63,817 nt of DNA from an uncultured Pirellulaceae bacterium (GTDB lineage: Bacteria > Planctomycetota > Planctomycetia > Pirellulales > Pirellulaceae). The notes beneath the pieces are model-generated. The model ran no database searches and was not told the DNA's origin. It worked only from the letters and a program-made list of their open reading frames with translations. The stretch is taken from assembly GCA_938010615.1 (NCBI GenBank), contig CALLUY010000002.1, positions 1 through 63,817 of the forward strand, read 5' to 3'. This document shows positions 32,225 through 41,659 of this stretch, in pieces. How positions within the stretch are numbered: position 1 is the stretch's first letter; every line of letters begins with the position of its first letter. A program made the position numbers and the translations under genes.

Positions 32225-34384
32225 ATGGCGCACGACCCAACAACTAACGATTCCGATCCCGTGAAGGGTATGGCGTTCGCGCCATCGTCCACTGGGACCA
32301 CCGATTCGTCTCCGAAGCGTCCCGGGCGACGACGCGTTGACCTGTCGGATTCCGATGCTGCGCTGGTTGATAAGACACGAGCTCAGATTCGCGAGCTGGT
32401 TCAGGAAGTTCATCAGCTGGCCGAAAAAGACTGCGGTGTAGATGAGTTTTATGAAGGATTTCTCACGCGAATTGTCACCGCTTTGGCTTCCGTTGGAGGA
32501 GCCATTTGGCTGCGTGACGCCAACACCAAAGCAATTCAGCTTCAATGTCACGTCAATCTGAAACAAACTTCACTCAATGAGAACGCACAAGCTCAAAAAA
32601 TTCACGGGAAGCTCATTCAACGTTTGAGTGAATCTGGCGAGCCAACTCTAATCCCGCCGGGTACCGGAAGCGACTCCGCCGATTCGGGCGGTAATCCGAC
32701 CGATCATTTGTTGGTCGTTGGGCCAATCAAGATCGACAGCGACATTGTTGGGCTGGTTGAAATTTTCCAACGCCCCGGTGCTGGTCCCGCAACGCAGCGC
32801 GGCTACTTGAGATTCGTTTTGCAAATGTGCGAAATCGCCGGCGAGTACCAATCGAATCTTCGTTTGCGATCGTTTCAGGAACAGCAAAAAATGTGGACGC
32901 AGCTGGAGCGATTCGTTCAGCTGATCCATAGAAAGCTCGATGTCAACGATACCGTCTACGCGATCGCCAACGAAGGACGTCGCTTGATCGATTGTGATCG
33001 AGTCAGCGTTGCCACGATGCAAGGCAGGAAATGCGTTATCAAAACAGTTAGCGGTCTCGATGCGATCGAACGGCGAAGCGAACAAGTCAAAACGCTTGGT
33101 CGATTGGCGACAGCGGTTGTACAAAGCAAATCGCCTCTGTGGTATTTTGGCGACAGAGCTGGTTTGGCTCCTCGTCTCGAAAAACGCATCAATGAACACG
33201 TTGAGAAATCACACGCGCGAATGATCGCCGTGATTCCTCTGCTCGACGTAAAGCCATCGGCATCCGACGACGATCCGTTCGAGCAAGCTCAACCTTCGGG
33301 AACGGAAAAACCAGTCGGTGCGATGATTATCGAACAGCTAAACGAGGCTTCAGCTTCTCCGCTGTTGAAGGATCGAATCGAAATCGTGGCAACACACGCA
33401 CAGACCGCGCTCGCCAACAGCATCGATCACCAGAGTATTTTCTTGATGCCGCTATGGAAGGCGATCGGGAAAACTGCCCAACAGTTTCGTGGCAGTCGAC
33501 TGATTCGAACGGCATCGATTCTAGGAGTACTCGCGGCCGTCATTGGATTCCTGAGCCTGTTTCCCTATCCGTTTTCACTTGGTGCGCGAGGTAGCTTGGT
33601 CCCCGAAAGTCGCCACGAAATTTATGCTCAACTGGACGGAATCCTGACGGACATCAAAGTCTCCAACACAGGAGATTCGATGGTTGAGAAAGATCAACTG
33701 TTGGCAACGATGGCCAGTTCGACTTTGGAACTGCAAATCGGAGACGTTGAAGGACGAATTGCACAAGCGAAAAATGAACGTCGCATTGCAGAGACCGGAA
33801 AGACGAAGGGCAGTGATGCTGATGAGCAGTTGGCTTACGCTTCTCAGTTTCAAAGAGCCAATCAAACGATCACCAATCTAGAAAATGAACTGGCGGTCAA
33901 GCTCCGCGATCGGGAGCTGCTGGAAGTTCGAGCTCCGATTGCCGGCCAAGTCGTGAACTGGCAAGTCCGACAAAATCTGTTGCGTCGGCCCGTGCGTTTT
34001 GGGCAGCATTTGATGACCGTTGTGCCACCTGACACGCAGTGGTTGATCGAACTGGAAATGCCGGAGCGACGGTTGGCGCATCTCTCTCGAGCGATGGAAG
34101 GTTCTTCTGAGGTGCTGACCGTAACGTTTGCTTTACTTTCGTGGCCAGGAAAAGAATTCGAAGGCGAGTTAGTTTCTGTCGATCAGAAGCTGGACGTTTA
34201 CTCTGACGAAGGCAACGCGGCACTGGTTCGAGTTCGTTTTCCAAATGACGTGATTCCGACGGAACTTCTTCGGTCCGGCACACGCGTCACGGGTAAAGTT
34301 CATTGTGGTACACAACCGATTGGCTACGCTCTTTTCTATGAGCTGATCGAAACCGTTAAGTCGAAATGGCAGTTCTGGTTCTAG
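32225..34384 (+). CDS. GAF-domain protein fused to a HlyD-type membrane-fusion domain
   Basis: A 719-residue protein with an unusual order of parts. Residues 1-50 are low complexity. Two GAF-like regions follow (about 70-220 with GGAIWLRDANTKAIQLQCHV, and 245-410 with RLIDCDRVSVATMQGRKCVI). A single transmembrane helix lies near 447-465. Then come a biotinyl-lipoyl-like domain (LDGILTDIKVSNTGDSMVE), a coiled-coil hairpin (about 530-590) and a beta-barrel part to the end. GAF domains would sit in the cytoplasm and the HlyD part outside. I use the ATG at 32225. The next gene on the strand is another HlyD-type adaptor. No transport ATPase or outer-membrane channel lies near. Confidence 0.85.
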   Translation: MAHDPTTNDSDPVKGMAFAPSSTGTTDSSPKRPGRRRVDLSDSDAALVDKTRAQIRELVQEVHQLAEKDCGVDEFYEGFLTRIVTALASVGGAIWLRDANTKAIQLQCHVNLKQTSLNENAQAQKIHGKLIQRLSESGEPTLIPPGTGSDSADSGGNPTDHLLVVGPIKIDSDIVGLVEIFQRPGAGPATQRGYLRFVLQMCEIAGEYQSNLRLRSFQEQQKMWTQLERFVQLIHRKLDVNDTVYAIANEGRRLIDCDRVSVATMQGRKCVIKTVSGLDAIERRSEQVKTLGRLATAVVQSKSPLWYFGDRAGLAPRLEKRINEHVEKSHARMIAVIPLLDVKPSASDDDPFEQAQPSGTEKPVGAMIIEQLNEASASPLLKDRIEIVATHAQTALANSIDHQSIFLMPLWKAIGKTAQQFRGSRLIRTASILGVLAAVIGFLSLFPYPFSLGARGSLVPESRHEIYAQLDGILTDIKVSNTGDSMVEKDQLLATMASSTLELQIGDVEGRIAQAKNERRIAETGKTKGSDADEQLAYASQFQRANQTITNLENELAVKLRDRELLEVRAPIAGQVVNWQVRQNLLRRPVRFGQHLMTVVPPDTQWLIELEMPERRLAHLSRAMEGSSEVLTVTFALLSWPGKEFEGELVSVDQKLDVYSDEGNAALVRVRFPNDVIPTELLRSGTRVTGKVHCGTQPIGYALFYELIETVKSKWQFWF

Positions 34385-34730
34385 TGTCAAAGTAGCTCGT
34401 CTCTCCGAGACGTTGATAGTCGCCAAAGTAGCTCGTCTCTCCGAGACGTTGATAGTCTAGCCGCCAAAGTAGCTCGCCTATCTCTCTTAGCCGTGGATGA
34501 TCAATCGCCCCAGCACCACGGATCTTCGGGCTTCTTCTTTGGCTGATTTGCCAGTGGCTGAGAAACGCAACTTCTCCAAGTTCACAATTGCTTTAAGATG
34601 GGAAGAGCACGTCCTTTGGTGAATCACGTTCCAGTTGATTTTGTATGGCTGATACTGTCGTGTTTCGCTGGTTTTGGACGATGATAAATGGGCAGAGCTA
34701 TCCTTTCATTCTCACAGAGGCGAAGTAACC
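34385..34730. other. Intergenic region with tandem repeats
   Basis: Gap between the two HlyD-related genes. The first 90 bp hold short tandem repeats (listed separately). The rest shows no gene or motif that I can support. Confidence 0.5.
34388..34485. repeat. 36-bp tandem repeat with gagacg palindromes
   Basis: Two identical 34-bp units (34388-34421 and 34424-34457) with period 36, each containing CGTCTC-TCC-GAGACG, then a diverged third unit from about 34464. Each unit can form a small hairpin. A related palindrome (gtctctccaagac / ctcggagagac) lies at 62948-62985. Confidence 0.85.
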
Positions 34731-35846
34731 GTGAATGTTGCACTAACAAGTCGTCGATTCGTTTGGCTTCATTTTTTGACGTTCGTATGCGTGCTTTCAT
34801 TGAGCAGTTCAATCACGTTCGCTCAAGGCAGCTTCCAGACTAAAAATGGTTCGGCGTATAAAAATGGAAGCGTGCCGAATGCTTCGTCGGGGATTAGCAA
34901 GTTCAATCCGCAATCAACGGATGCTCGTCGATCACCTTCGTTTGGCGATCCGAGCAGCACGTCGACTTTTCCTTCGACCAATAGCCGATCGCCGCAGCAA
35001 GACTATTCCAATCAGTCATCGATTGGTGAATCTTCAGATTCCAACGTGGTTCGATGTACCGTTGAGTATGTTGACGTGGTCGATTTTCCAGCGCTTGAAA
35101 CGGGCGCGTTGGTGGAGATGAATGTCAAGGAAGGCGATTCGATACCAAGTGGAATGCTCATTGCTCGAATTGATGATACGCTGCTCAAGCATCAGCTTCG
35201 CCAAGCGTTGGTGCGAAAGAACAATGCCTATAGCATGGCAAATGACGCAACATCCATTAAAGCGGCCCAAAAGCAGATCCAATTGACACGGCAGCTATAC
35301 GAAACGACGAAGAAGTTAGCGGCCAAGGGCGCTCGTTCGGCTGACGAGAAACGAACCGCGAAGTACGAGTATGAAGTTGCGCTCCTCCAACTCCAAGCAG
35401 CCGAAGTGCGGCAGTTGGAAGCTCGAGGTGAGGCGGAACTGGAAAACGCAAGAGCCAGTGAAGTTCAGGAGCGAATAGACCGGCATGTCGTGAAAGCCAT
35501 GTTTGACGGTCAGGTTGTCGATCGATACAAACAGAAAGGCGAATGGGTGACTGCTGGCGAACCAGTGGCAAAGGTTGCTCGTATGGACAAGCTTTACGTG
35601 ACCGGACTGATCAGGAATCGCCAGTACAATCCAGCCGAAGTTTCTGAGAAAGATGTGGTCGTTACGGTCGAATTGGCTCGCAACGAAAAGGTGGAGTTCA
35701 AAGGCAAGATCGTTTCGATTGGTCCAAAAATCATTCAGGGTTCGGGCAATGAATTCTCAGTGAAAGCCGAAATTACCAACCAAATGAAAGAAGGCCAATG
35801 GGTGTTGCGTGAAGGCTCCAGCGTTTCGATGCGTATTCTGAAATAG
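34731..35846 (+). CDS. HlyD family periplasmic adaptor protein
   Basis: A 371-residue exported adaptor. It starts with GTG at 34731 and has a signal peptide ending near TFA-QG (residue 31). A Ser/Asn-rich linker follows (about 35-100), then the first half of a lipoyl-like domain (VVDFPALETGALVEMNVKEG), a coiled-coil hairpin with KAAQKQIQLTRQLYETTKKL (about 165-255), the second lipoyl half (VVKAMFDGQVVDRYKQKGEW) and a beta barrel. Such adaptors normally link an inner-membrane pump to an outer-membrane channel; none is adjacent. Its partner may be the GAF-HlyD fusion upstream. Confidence 0.85.
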   Translation: MNVALTSRRFVWLHFLTFVCVLSLSSSITFAQGSFQTKNGSAYKNGSVPNASSGISKFNPQSTDARRSPSFGDPSSTSTFPSTNSRSPQQDYSNQSSIGESSDSNVVRCTVEYVDVVDFPALETGALVEMNVKEGDSIPSGMLIARIDDTLLKHQLRQALVRKNNAYSMANDATSIKAAQKQIQLTRQLYETTKKLAAKGARSADEKRTAKYEYEVALLQLQAAEVRQLEARGEAELENARASEVQERIDRHVVKAMFDGQVVDRYKQKGEWVTAGEPVAKVARMDKLYVTGLIRNRQYNPAEVSEKDVVVTVELARNEKVEFKGKIVSIGPKIIQGSGNEFSVKAEITNQMKEGQWVLREGSSVSMRILK

Positions 35847-35974
35847 CTGCGGACATGTTTATTGATAGGCTGGATGACCTGTCTTTGCATCTTCATTCTG
35901 CACACATAGCATCGATTCAATTAAGTATCATGGGGTTTACGAATCCAAGTTGAGATCCTTATCCGAATTTGAAA

Positions 35975-37132
35975 ATGCAACCGCCGAAAACGCCGAACGA
36001 AGATCCCTTCCGCGAAGCACGCGAAGAAAAAGGTGTGATGAAGTGCCCCTTCGAGGGCGAGATGATCACGATGTTGCTGCGGCATGATGACGTTCGCAAA
36101 GCCGCCGCGGATTGGCAGCAGTTCAGTTCCGATGCTCCTTTCCGTGTGCCGATTCCTTCCGAAGAAGAGATGCGGTCCGTTCGACAATTGCCGATCGAAG
36201 TCGATCCGCCTGATCACAAAGAGTATCGCAATCTCACGGAGCCATTTTTTCTGCGAGCGAAGAAGCCAGAAGTCATCGCTGCGATAAAGAAATTGATGGG
36301 TTCCATTGTCGATTCGTTTTCCAATGGTGAAACGTTCGATGCGGTCACCGATTTCGCGTTGCCAATCCAGTCACGGGCTTTTACGTATTTGCTCAATATG
36401 CCTGAAACGGAAGCTGCGATTTGGATTCAATGGGGCATTCACGTTTTTCAGCCACAGGAAGGCGAAACGAAACGCGGCAGTAAACTGGAGACGTATCTTG
36501 AAGAGACGTTTGATGCAGCTGAAGCGAATCCAGGCGACGATTTCTTTAGTGTGTTAACCCAAGTCGAATTTCGAGGCAGGAAGTTGACTCGAGACGAATG
36601 CATGGGTTTTGCGAATCTTGCGTTTGCTGGAGGCCGCGACACGATCATTCACAGCATCACTTCGATCATCGCTTGGCTTGCCACAAACCCGGAAGCGTTG
36701 GAATTTCTGCGAGAAGAAAAGAAGCGAATCGTGTTGGCCAGCGAGGAGTTCTTTCGCGTCTTCATGCCGTTGACTCAAATCGGCCGAGTCTGCCCTGCGG
36801 GTGCTGAAGTCCATGGCGTAAAAGTGTCGCCGGGTGAACGAATTGGATTGTGCTGGGCATCTGCGAACCACGACGAGTCTGTCTTTAAGGATGCTCAGAA
36901 TGTTGTTCTTGATCGCCGTCCAAATCCCCACGTGTCGTTTGGATTTCGCGACCATCTCTGCCAGGGTGCTGCTCACGCAAGGTTGGTGATTCGATCCATG
37001 CTTGAAGTTCTATGCGATCGCAACATTGCGATCGAAATGGTTGAGGCCGTTCCCCACGTGGAGCATGCTGAAAAGTTCACTCGTGCTGTTGGATACGAGT
37101 CGTTGAATGTTCGCTTCAACAAGCAGACCTAG
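35975..37132 (+). CDS. Cytochrome P450
   Basis: A 385-residue bacterial-type P450 monooxygenase. The heme-ligand loop is FGFRDHLCQGAAHAR, with the cysteine ligand in place and Arg where the second Gly of FGxGxHxCxG is usual. The K-helix ExxR motif is EEFFR. The I-helix has AGGRDTI in place of the common AGxDTT. There is no signal peptide, so it is cytoplasmic. The start is the ATG at 35975. No ferredoxin or reductase gene is adjacent, so electron donors must come from elsewhere. Substrate unknown. Confidence 0.93.
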   Translation: MQPPKTPNEDPFREAREEKGVMKCPFEGEMITMLLRHDDVRKAAADWQQFSSDAPFRVPIPSEEEMRSVRQLPIEVDPPDHKEYRNLTEPFFLRAKKPEVIAAIKKLMGSIVDSFSNGETFDAVTDFALPIQSRAFTYLLNMPETEAAIWIQWGIHVFQPQEGETKRGSKLETYLEETFDAAEANPGDDFFSVLTQVEFRGRKLTRDECMGFANLAFAGGRDTIIHSITSIIAWLATNPEALEFLREEKKRIVLASEEFFRVFMPLTQIGRVCPAGAEVHGVKVSPGERIGLCWASANHDESVFKDAQNVVLDRRPNPHVSFGFRDHLCQGAAHARLVIRSMLEVLCDRNIAIEMVEAVPHVEHAEKFTRAVGYESLNVRFNKQT

Positions 37133-37180
37133 TGGTCAATCAAACCTGAATTGACTACTCGTCGATTCAAAAATCCGTTG

Positions 37181-37227
37181 AGGATGCTGCCAGCATCCTT
37201 TTGTGCAACGGACGCTGGCAGCGTCCG
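37181..37227 (+). terminator. Double hairpin after the P450 gene
   Basis: AGGATGCTG/CAGCATCCT (37181-37200) followed by TTTT, then CGGACGCTGGCAGCGTCCG (37209-37227). The first stem plus T-run could terminate the P450 transcript, and the second could serve the convergent gene ending at 37267. The two stems share the GCTG/CAGC core, so this is also a small repeat of the gctgccagc kind common in planctomycetes. Confidence 0.6.
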
Positions 37228-37266
37228 CAACGGCTGTACACTGTAGCCGGTACTACGAACTACGTC

Positions 37267-38694
37267 TTACTTGTTGCGGACGCAGAAGAGATGATCTTTG
37301 CCGCGGATGAAAATTTCTTCGTCGGCTAGGGCGAGCGTTGCATCGACGGGTTCACCGATGTCATTTTTCGAGACGATGCCAAACGTAACGGCATCGTTGA
37401 TCACCGCGGTCCTTCCATCGCGGCCTGTAATGAACACATTGCCATTGGCGGCCACCGGTGACGAATACACGCCTCCGATAGGAAGTCTTTGAGGGGAAAA
37501 AAATGGTTCTCCTGTTTCCGCGTTGACGCAAGTTACAATCCCGTTGTTGGCGTCAGTGAAGTAGAGTCGGTTTTCTGAAAGCAGCAGCGATGGAATGTCC
37601 GGAGTTTTCTTGGTGATCGTCCAAGCAATTCCGTTCTCGCTGATGTCACCTTTCTGGTCCAATGGAATCGCTTGAAGGATCGATCCACCGCGAGCACTCG
37701 CAAAAAAGCCGACGGTTCCGAACACGGTTGGGCAGCAAACGGGACGTTGTGATTGTCCAGATGCTTTCCAGAGCTCCTCGCCGGTTTGCAGGTCATATCC
37801 GCGTGAATAATTTTGACCTGTGTGGATGATTTGCTTGCGTCCATCAACCTCAACGACCAGTGGCGTACTCCAAGCGGTCGGTTCGTCTCGCATCGTTTTC
37901 CAAATCGTTTCCCCTGTGTCGCTATTGAGCGCTTCGATGCGAGATTGGCCTTCGTGGTCCCATGGAAGAATCACCATGTTGTTATGAATCGCGACGGAAC
38001 TGCCTTCGCCAAACGTGCCGCGAGTCTGCATTTTTCCAAGGTCGTCCCGTTTCCATTTCAAGCTGCCTTCGAGGTCGTAGCAATAGAGCCCGTAAGATCC
38101 AAAGTTAATGTATAGCTGCTGGCCGTCGGTGACTGGAGATGCGGAAGCGTAGCCGTGATCGGGATGATGAGCTTCATGAGGGGTGGCTTGGGTGGCAACT
38201 TTTTGCCAGACTGGATCGCCGGAAGCTCGGTCGTAACACAGGACCATGAACTTTTGTTTTTGCATAACCGAAGCGCGTTGGTGGTCGACGGCTTTGCGCC
38301 GCTCGGGGCGACTCAGTTGGCCATCACCGTCTTCATCGAACTTCGCGATCAGTTTTTCCCGACTCAACGGTTTCGGAGCGTTCGCATCAGCAGGCGCCGC
38401 GGCCGTAATGTAAACGCGATTGTTGACTACGATCGGGGAGGACGATCCCCTGCCGGGAATCTTTTGCTTCCAAGCAATGTTCTCAGTGTTGCTCCAAGTC
38501 GTTGGCGGTTTAGCCGTTGTGCTCGCGCCGTTGTTGTTGGGGCCACGGAAATTTGGCCAAATTAAACTCTGATCCGTTTCTTGAGCTGTCTCTTGAGCAG
38601 AAACTGACGTTGAAAAAAGGACAGTGGCTGCGGCGATGCAGAACGATAAGATATGGGTCGCGAATTTGGAATTGAGCATGGAGCAGCCGTTCAT
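37267..38694 (-). CDS. Exported PQQ-like beta-propeller protein with EF-hand
   Basis: A 475-residue exported protein. The signal peptide ends near SVSA-QE. The mature part has repeated propeller blades (for example WPNFRGPNNNG, YCYDLEGSLKW, IEALNSDTGETIWKT, YDLQTGEELWK, VTCVNAETGEPFF), as in PQQ-dependent dehydrogenases and BamB. An EF-hand-like loop (FDEDGDGQLSRPER) near residue 115 probably binds calcium. This PQQ-propeller form starting with WPNFRGP is abundant in planctomycetes. I see no dehydrogenase catalytic residues, so it may be structural or a binding protein. Confidence 0.88.
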   Translation of the reverse strand: MNGCSMLNSKFATHILSFCIAAATVLFSTSVSAQETAQETDQSLIWPNFRGPNNNGASTTAKPPTTWSNTENIAWKQKIPGRGSSSPIVVNNRVYITAAAPADANAPKPLSREKLIAKFDEDGDGQLSRPERRKAVDHQRASVMQKQKFMVLCYDRASGDPVWQKVATQATPHEAHHPDHGYASASPVTDGQQLYINFGSYGLYCYDLEGSLKWKRDDLGKMQTRGTFGEGSSVAIHNNMVILPWDHEGQSRIEALNSDTGETIWKTMRDEPTAWSTPLVVEVDGRKQIIHTGQNYSRGYDLQTGEELWKASGQSQRPVCCPTVFGTVGFFASARGGSILQAIPLDQKGDISENGIAWTITKKTPDIPSLLLSENRLYFTDANNGIVTCVNAETGEPFFSPQRLPIGGVYSSPVAANGNVFITGRDGRTAVINDAVTFGIVSKNDIGEPVDATLALADEEIFIRGKDHLFCVRNK

Positions 38695-38744
38695 TGGTCT
38701 TGAAAATCAACATCAATTGTAGCGGTTCGCTTTGATTGTGGCAG

Positions 38745-38920
38745 CGACTAACGGCAATACCGTTCAATGAAGCCAAAGTCTCGGTGGCATAGGCCTCTGG
38801 CCTGTGTTCTGCACGTCCACAAGCCAGAGGCTTATGCCACCTCCCCAACTGCAACGACCCTACTGAAAAGGCAAAACGAAGGGTGACATCACCTTCATTG
38901 AACGGTATTGCGACTAACGG
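38745..38920. mobile_element. Nested-palindrome MITE-like element, copy 1
   Basis: Outer 18-bp perfect inverted repeats CAATACCGTTCAATGAAG (38755-38772) and CTTCATTGAACGGTATTG (38893-38910) enclose the tggcat/atgcca palindrome (38783-38841). The 10-bp sequence CGACTAACGG directly flanks both sides (38745-38754 and 38911-38920), like a target-site duplication. The right flank includes the stop codon of the adjacent minus-strand gene. There is no coding capacity. A second copy lies at 55556-55710. Confidence 0.8.
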
Positions 38921-39996
38921 CGAGTGGTTATCCAAAGGAAACGCTTGCCAACTTCATCGATACGCAGTTCCGCTTTCAATTTAGGTTTGCACTGGTTCAG
39001 GACTTTATCGATCACCGTGTCGTAACTGGACTTCTTGCCAGGCCGAACGAAAGACACTTTGGTTTCTTTCAAGTCGATTTCATTGGCAGAAATTTTTGCG
39101 TGGTCGTAGAAGAAAGGAAATTCCATGCGGCCTTCGATCGCGTTGAGCAAGTCCATAAGGGGCGTCTCTTCGGCTCGGATGTCGACTTTCACGTAGAGTT
39201 TGGGAGCAGCTTTTTTGAGTGATTCCACAATCGGCCAGCCAACGGGCCAGTTTTTGACTTTTTCGTCCGCGGAACGGATGAGTAGTTGAATGTCTTTGCC
39301 TTGCGGGCGAATTGGTTCGAATACCAAACCCATTTTCCGCAGTGCCAAAGCAATGCCGGTCCCCAAAGTGAATCCTTCGAGTTCGACATCCAGTTTGGAT
39401 TGCGAGTTGGAGATCACCGTTCTTGTGGCTCGATCGATCGACAAAGTGTAGCCGCTTTGTCGCAACAACGAGTTCGCGATCTCTCCCGTGTTCTGCCCTT
39501 TAGTTGAGGATCCAATTTTGACCCCAAGCTGATCGTGGACGCTGATCAATTGTTTTGCGGTCAGGCCAAAAGCAACTTTGTCTGCCAAAGTGACTTCGGC
39601 GCCATCGTCACGCAATTTTTGCAAATGATTGCGAATGGCAGTGGTCTGGCGAATCGTGAACTTGCCTCCCGGAAGATGCAGCTTGCCACTTTTCACGATC
39701 CCGACAACGGCAAGCGTTTTCTTCGCTCCGGTGCCGAACTCTTCGAACGAAGGCTTCGTGGCTCGGGAATTAGAGGCAACGACGCGGTCGGCACCAACTT
39801 CGGCGAGAGCTTGCATCCAATCGTGGCTGGTTCCGATGGGACTGCGTTGGTCGACCAGAACTCGAAGCTCGAGAGAACGGTTTTGCGTTTGAGACGATGA
39901 CGTCTTCTGACCATTGCGTTGGCGAAACGACTGTGCAGAAGTTGCATCCGCAAAAATGAGCATCACGGAAAAAATGATGACAATACGTTGGATCAT
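38914..39996 (-). CDS. Secreted protein of unknown function
   Basis: A 360-residue protein with a signal peptide (MIQRIVIIFSVMLIF..., cleavage near TSA-QS). The central part (LAVVGIVKSGKLHLPGGKF, LRDDGAEVTLADKVAFGLTA) looks like alpha/beta segments. The last 160 residues contain a secretin/STN-like pattern (VELEGFTLGTGIALALRKMG; KVDIRAEETPLMDLLNAIEG). I recognise no named family. The stop codon lies within the 10-bp repeat at the edge of the nested-palindrome element, so the element landed exactly at the end of this gene without changing the product. Confidence 0.7.
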   Translation of the reverse strand: MIQRIVIIFSVMLIFADATSAQSFRQRNGQKTSSSQTQNRSLELRVLVDQRSPIGTSHDWMQALAEVGADRVVASNSRATKPSFEEFGTGAKKTLAVVGIVKSGKLHLPGGKFTIRQTTAIRNHLQKLRDDGAEVTLADKVAFGLTAKQLISVHDQLGVKIGSSTKGQNTGEIANSLLRQSGYTLSIDRATRTVISNSQSKLDVELEGFTLGTGIALALRKMGLVFEPIRPQGKDIQLLIRSADEKVKNWPVGWPIVESLKKAAPKLYVKVDIRAEETPLMDLLNAIEGRMEFPFFYDHAKISANEIDLKETKVSFVRPGKKSSYDTVIDKVLNQCKPKLKAELRIDEVGKRFLWITTRR

Positions 39997-40090
39997 GATA
40001 TTTACTTTCTGTCAGCCCCAAACCAATCATAGGCGGCATCGGCGGCATGCTCAATTGCGAATCACATTAGGTGGGCGTTGTTGCTGGCTT

Positions 40091-40660
40091 TCAAATCATG
40101 TCGACGAACAAGGCAACAACCGCGACAGCCAGCATCACGGATCCTAGCCATAGTTTTCCGACCGTTCCAATCAGCCGTCCGGCGAACGCAGCGGTTCCAA
40201 TTTTCAGGTTCTTTTTGTTCTCAGTTCCTTTGATCCTCTCGCCAATCATCGTCCCGAGCATGGCTCCGACGCAGGCGAATAGAATCGAGCTGATGATCCA
40301 TCCGATAATCGGAATCGGAATCGCGATGATCACGCCCACCAGTCCACCGACCATCGAACCAACGACGGACAGCACGGCACCCAACCGAGTCGCCCCTAGC
40401 TTCTTTGCACCGAGTATTGAAGCACCAAATTCAAGACCTTCACCAATGATTGCGAGAACGGTCAGTCCCACTAACACGGGCCACTCGATCGAATATTGCT
40501 CGGGCCCAACGAAAAACCACAATGCAGTGATGCCGATCAAGATCCAGTTTCCTGGCGCGCCGACCAAGTTGACAACCCAACAGAAAAGCGCTGCCAAGAT
40601 GAATAACGCCACCCAAAGATATGGTAGGAGAGATGAGAAATATTCCAGAGCAGCTTGCAT
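40091..40660 (-). CDS. DUF456 family membrane protein
   Basis: A 189-residue inner-membrane protein with about five hydrophobic segments. It shows the DUF456 pattern: APGNWILIGITALWF early on, GEGLEFGASILGAKKLGATR in the middle, and Gly-rich helices (GSMVGGLVGVIIAIPIPIIG; GAMLGTMIGE) after it. The function of the family is unknown. I start at the ATG at 40660 (MQAALEYFSS); the upstream in-frame codons are not family-like. Confidence 0.85.
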   Translation of the reverse strand: MQAALEYFSSLLPYLWVALFILAALFCWVVNLVGAPGNWILIGITALWFFVGPEQYSIEWPVLVGLTVLAIIGEGLEFGASILGAKKLGATRLGAVLSVVGSMVGGLVGVIIAIPIPIIGWIISSILFACVGAMLGTMIGERIKGTENKKNLKIGTAAFAGRLIGTVGKLWLGSVMLAVAVVALFVDMI

Positions 40661-40783
40661 GTTGCGATTTGATTCTTCGTAGAAAAGAAGCCACAAAGCG
40701 ACCGATCGTGGCCATCATCAATGTAAGCAAATTGAATTGGGTAGGATGTCCTAGGCTTTGGTTAGGCGTCTTTTTATCAGAAT

Positions 40784-41659
40784 TCAGTCGCTAACGCCGT
40801 ATCGTCCAATGCACCAGATCGCGTTGAATAAATCTTTGACGCCGATCTTCTTACCTTCGTCGTAGCCGCGGCTTTCGTAAAAGCTGATCGGGACTTCGGT
40901 GAATCTGAAGCCTTGTCGAGCGAGCTTCGCCGTGATTTCTGGCTCAATACCGAATCTTTCTTGCTCAAGATCGACAGCTTCCATTGCTTCACGTGTGAAG
41001 GCTTTGTAGCAAGTTTCCATATCTGTCAGCTTTAAGCCGCTGAAGAGGTTGGAGGACTGAGTGAGAATCCAATTGCCGAGCCGGTGGATGAAGCTTTCGT
41101 CGTGAACGACATCGCCAATGAAACGAGATCCATAAACAATATCGGCTTCGCCACGGAGCAGCGGTTGAATGATCGGTGGGATGTCACGCGGGTCGTATTC
41201 GAGATCCGCGTCCTGCACGATGATGTAATCGCCCGTCGCAGTCTCGAATCCGGTGCGAAGTGCTGCACCTTTGCCAGCGTTTTTTTCTTTCAAAATAACG
41301 CGTACTTGAGGCAAGTCAGCGACTCGAGAAAGAATGTCACGAGTGCCATCGGTGCTGCAGTCGTCGATGATGACCAACTCAGAATTCAAAGGAAGCGCTG
41401 CGACTCGGCTTACAACACGGGCAACGGTTGCTTCTTCGTTGTAGACCGGAATAATGATCGAGAGCAAGTAATCTTGCTCAGTTTCGATGTTATCTTGATC
41501 GGACGACGGAGTTTCGGTCTTTCTGTATTCGGCAAGTTCTTGCTCGACGAGCCCTTGGCAATCGCGGAGTCTTGCGAGCATTTCGTCGAAACGTGCGTCC
41601 GTATTCGTTCTCTTTGTGCTTGTTGAATTGGACAGTTTTGTCACTGGATTGCTCGTCAC
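40784..41659 (-). CDS. Family 2 glycosyltransferase, dolichol-phosphate mannose synthase-like
   Basis: A 291-residue GT-A transferase without transmembrane segments. After a 65-residue hydrophilic N-terminus it has LLSIIIPVYNEEATVARVV, VIIDDCSTDGTRDIL, NAGKGAALRTGFETATGDYI and VQDADLEYDP, the last holding the metal-binding DxD. YGSRF and DMETCYKAF are typical of DPM1/GtrB-like enzymes. These transfer a sugar from a nucleotide to a polyprenyl phosphate. It lies downstream of nrdB in the same direction but beyond a strong terminator. Confidence 0.9.
   Translation of the reverse strand: MTSNPVTKLSNSTSTKRTNTDARFDEMLARLRDCQGLVEQELAEYRKTETPSSDQDNIETEQDYLLSIIIPVYNEEATVARVVSRVAALPLNSELVIIDDCSTDGTRDILSRVADLPQVRVILKEKNAGKGAALRTGFETATGDYIIVQDADLEYDPRDIPPIIQPLLRGEADIVYGSRFIGDVVHDESFIHRLGNWILTQSSNLFSGLKLTDMETCYKAFTREAMEAVDLEQERFGIEPEITAKLARQGFRFTEVPISFYESRGYDEGKKIGVKDLFNAIWCIGRYGVSD

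Noticed and set aside
34388-34485. Possible CRISPR array (36-bp period)
   Set aside because: Units are adjacent with 2-bp gaps, so there are no unique spacers, and no cas genes are near.
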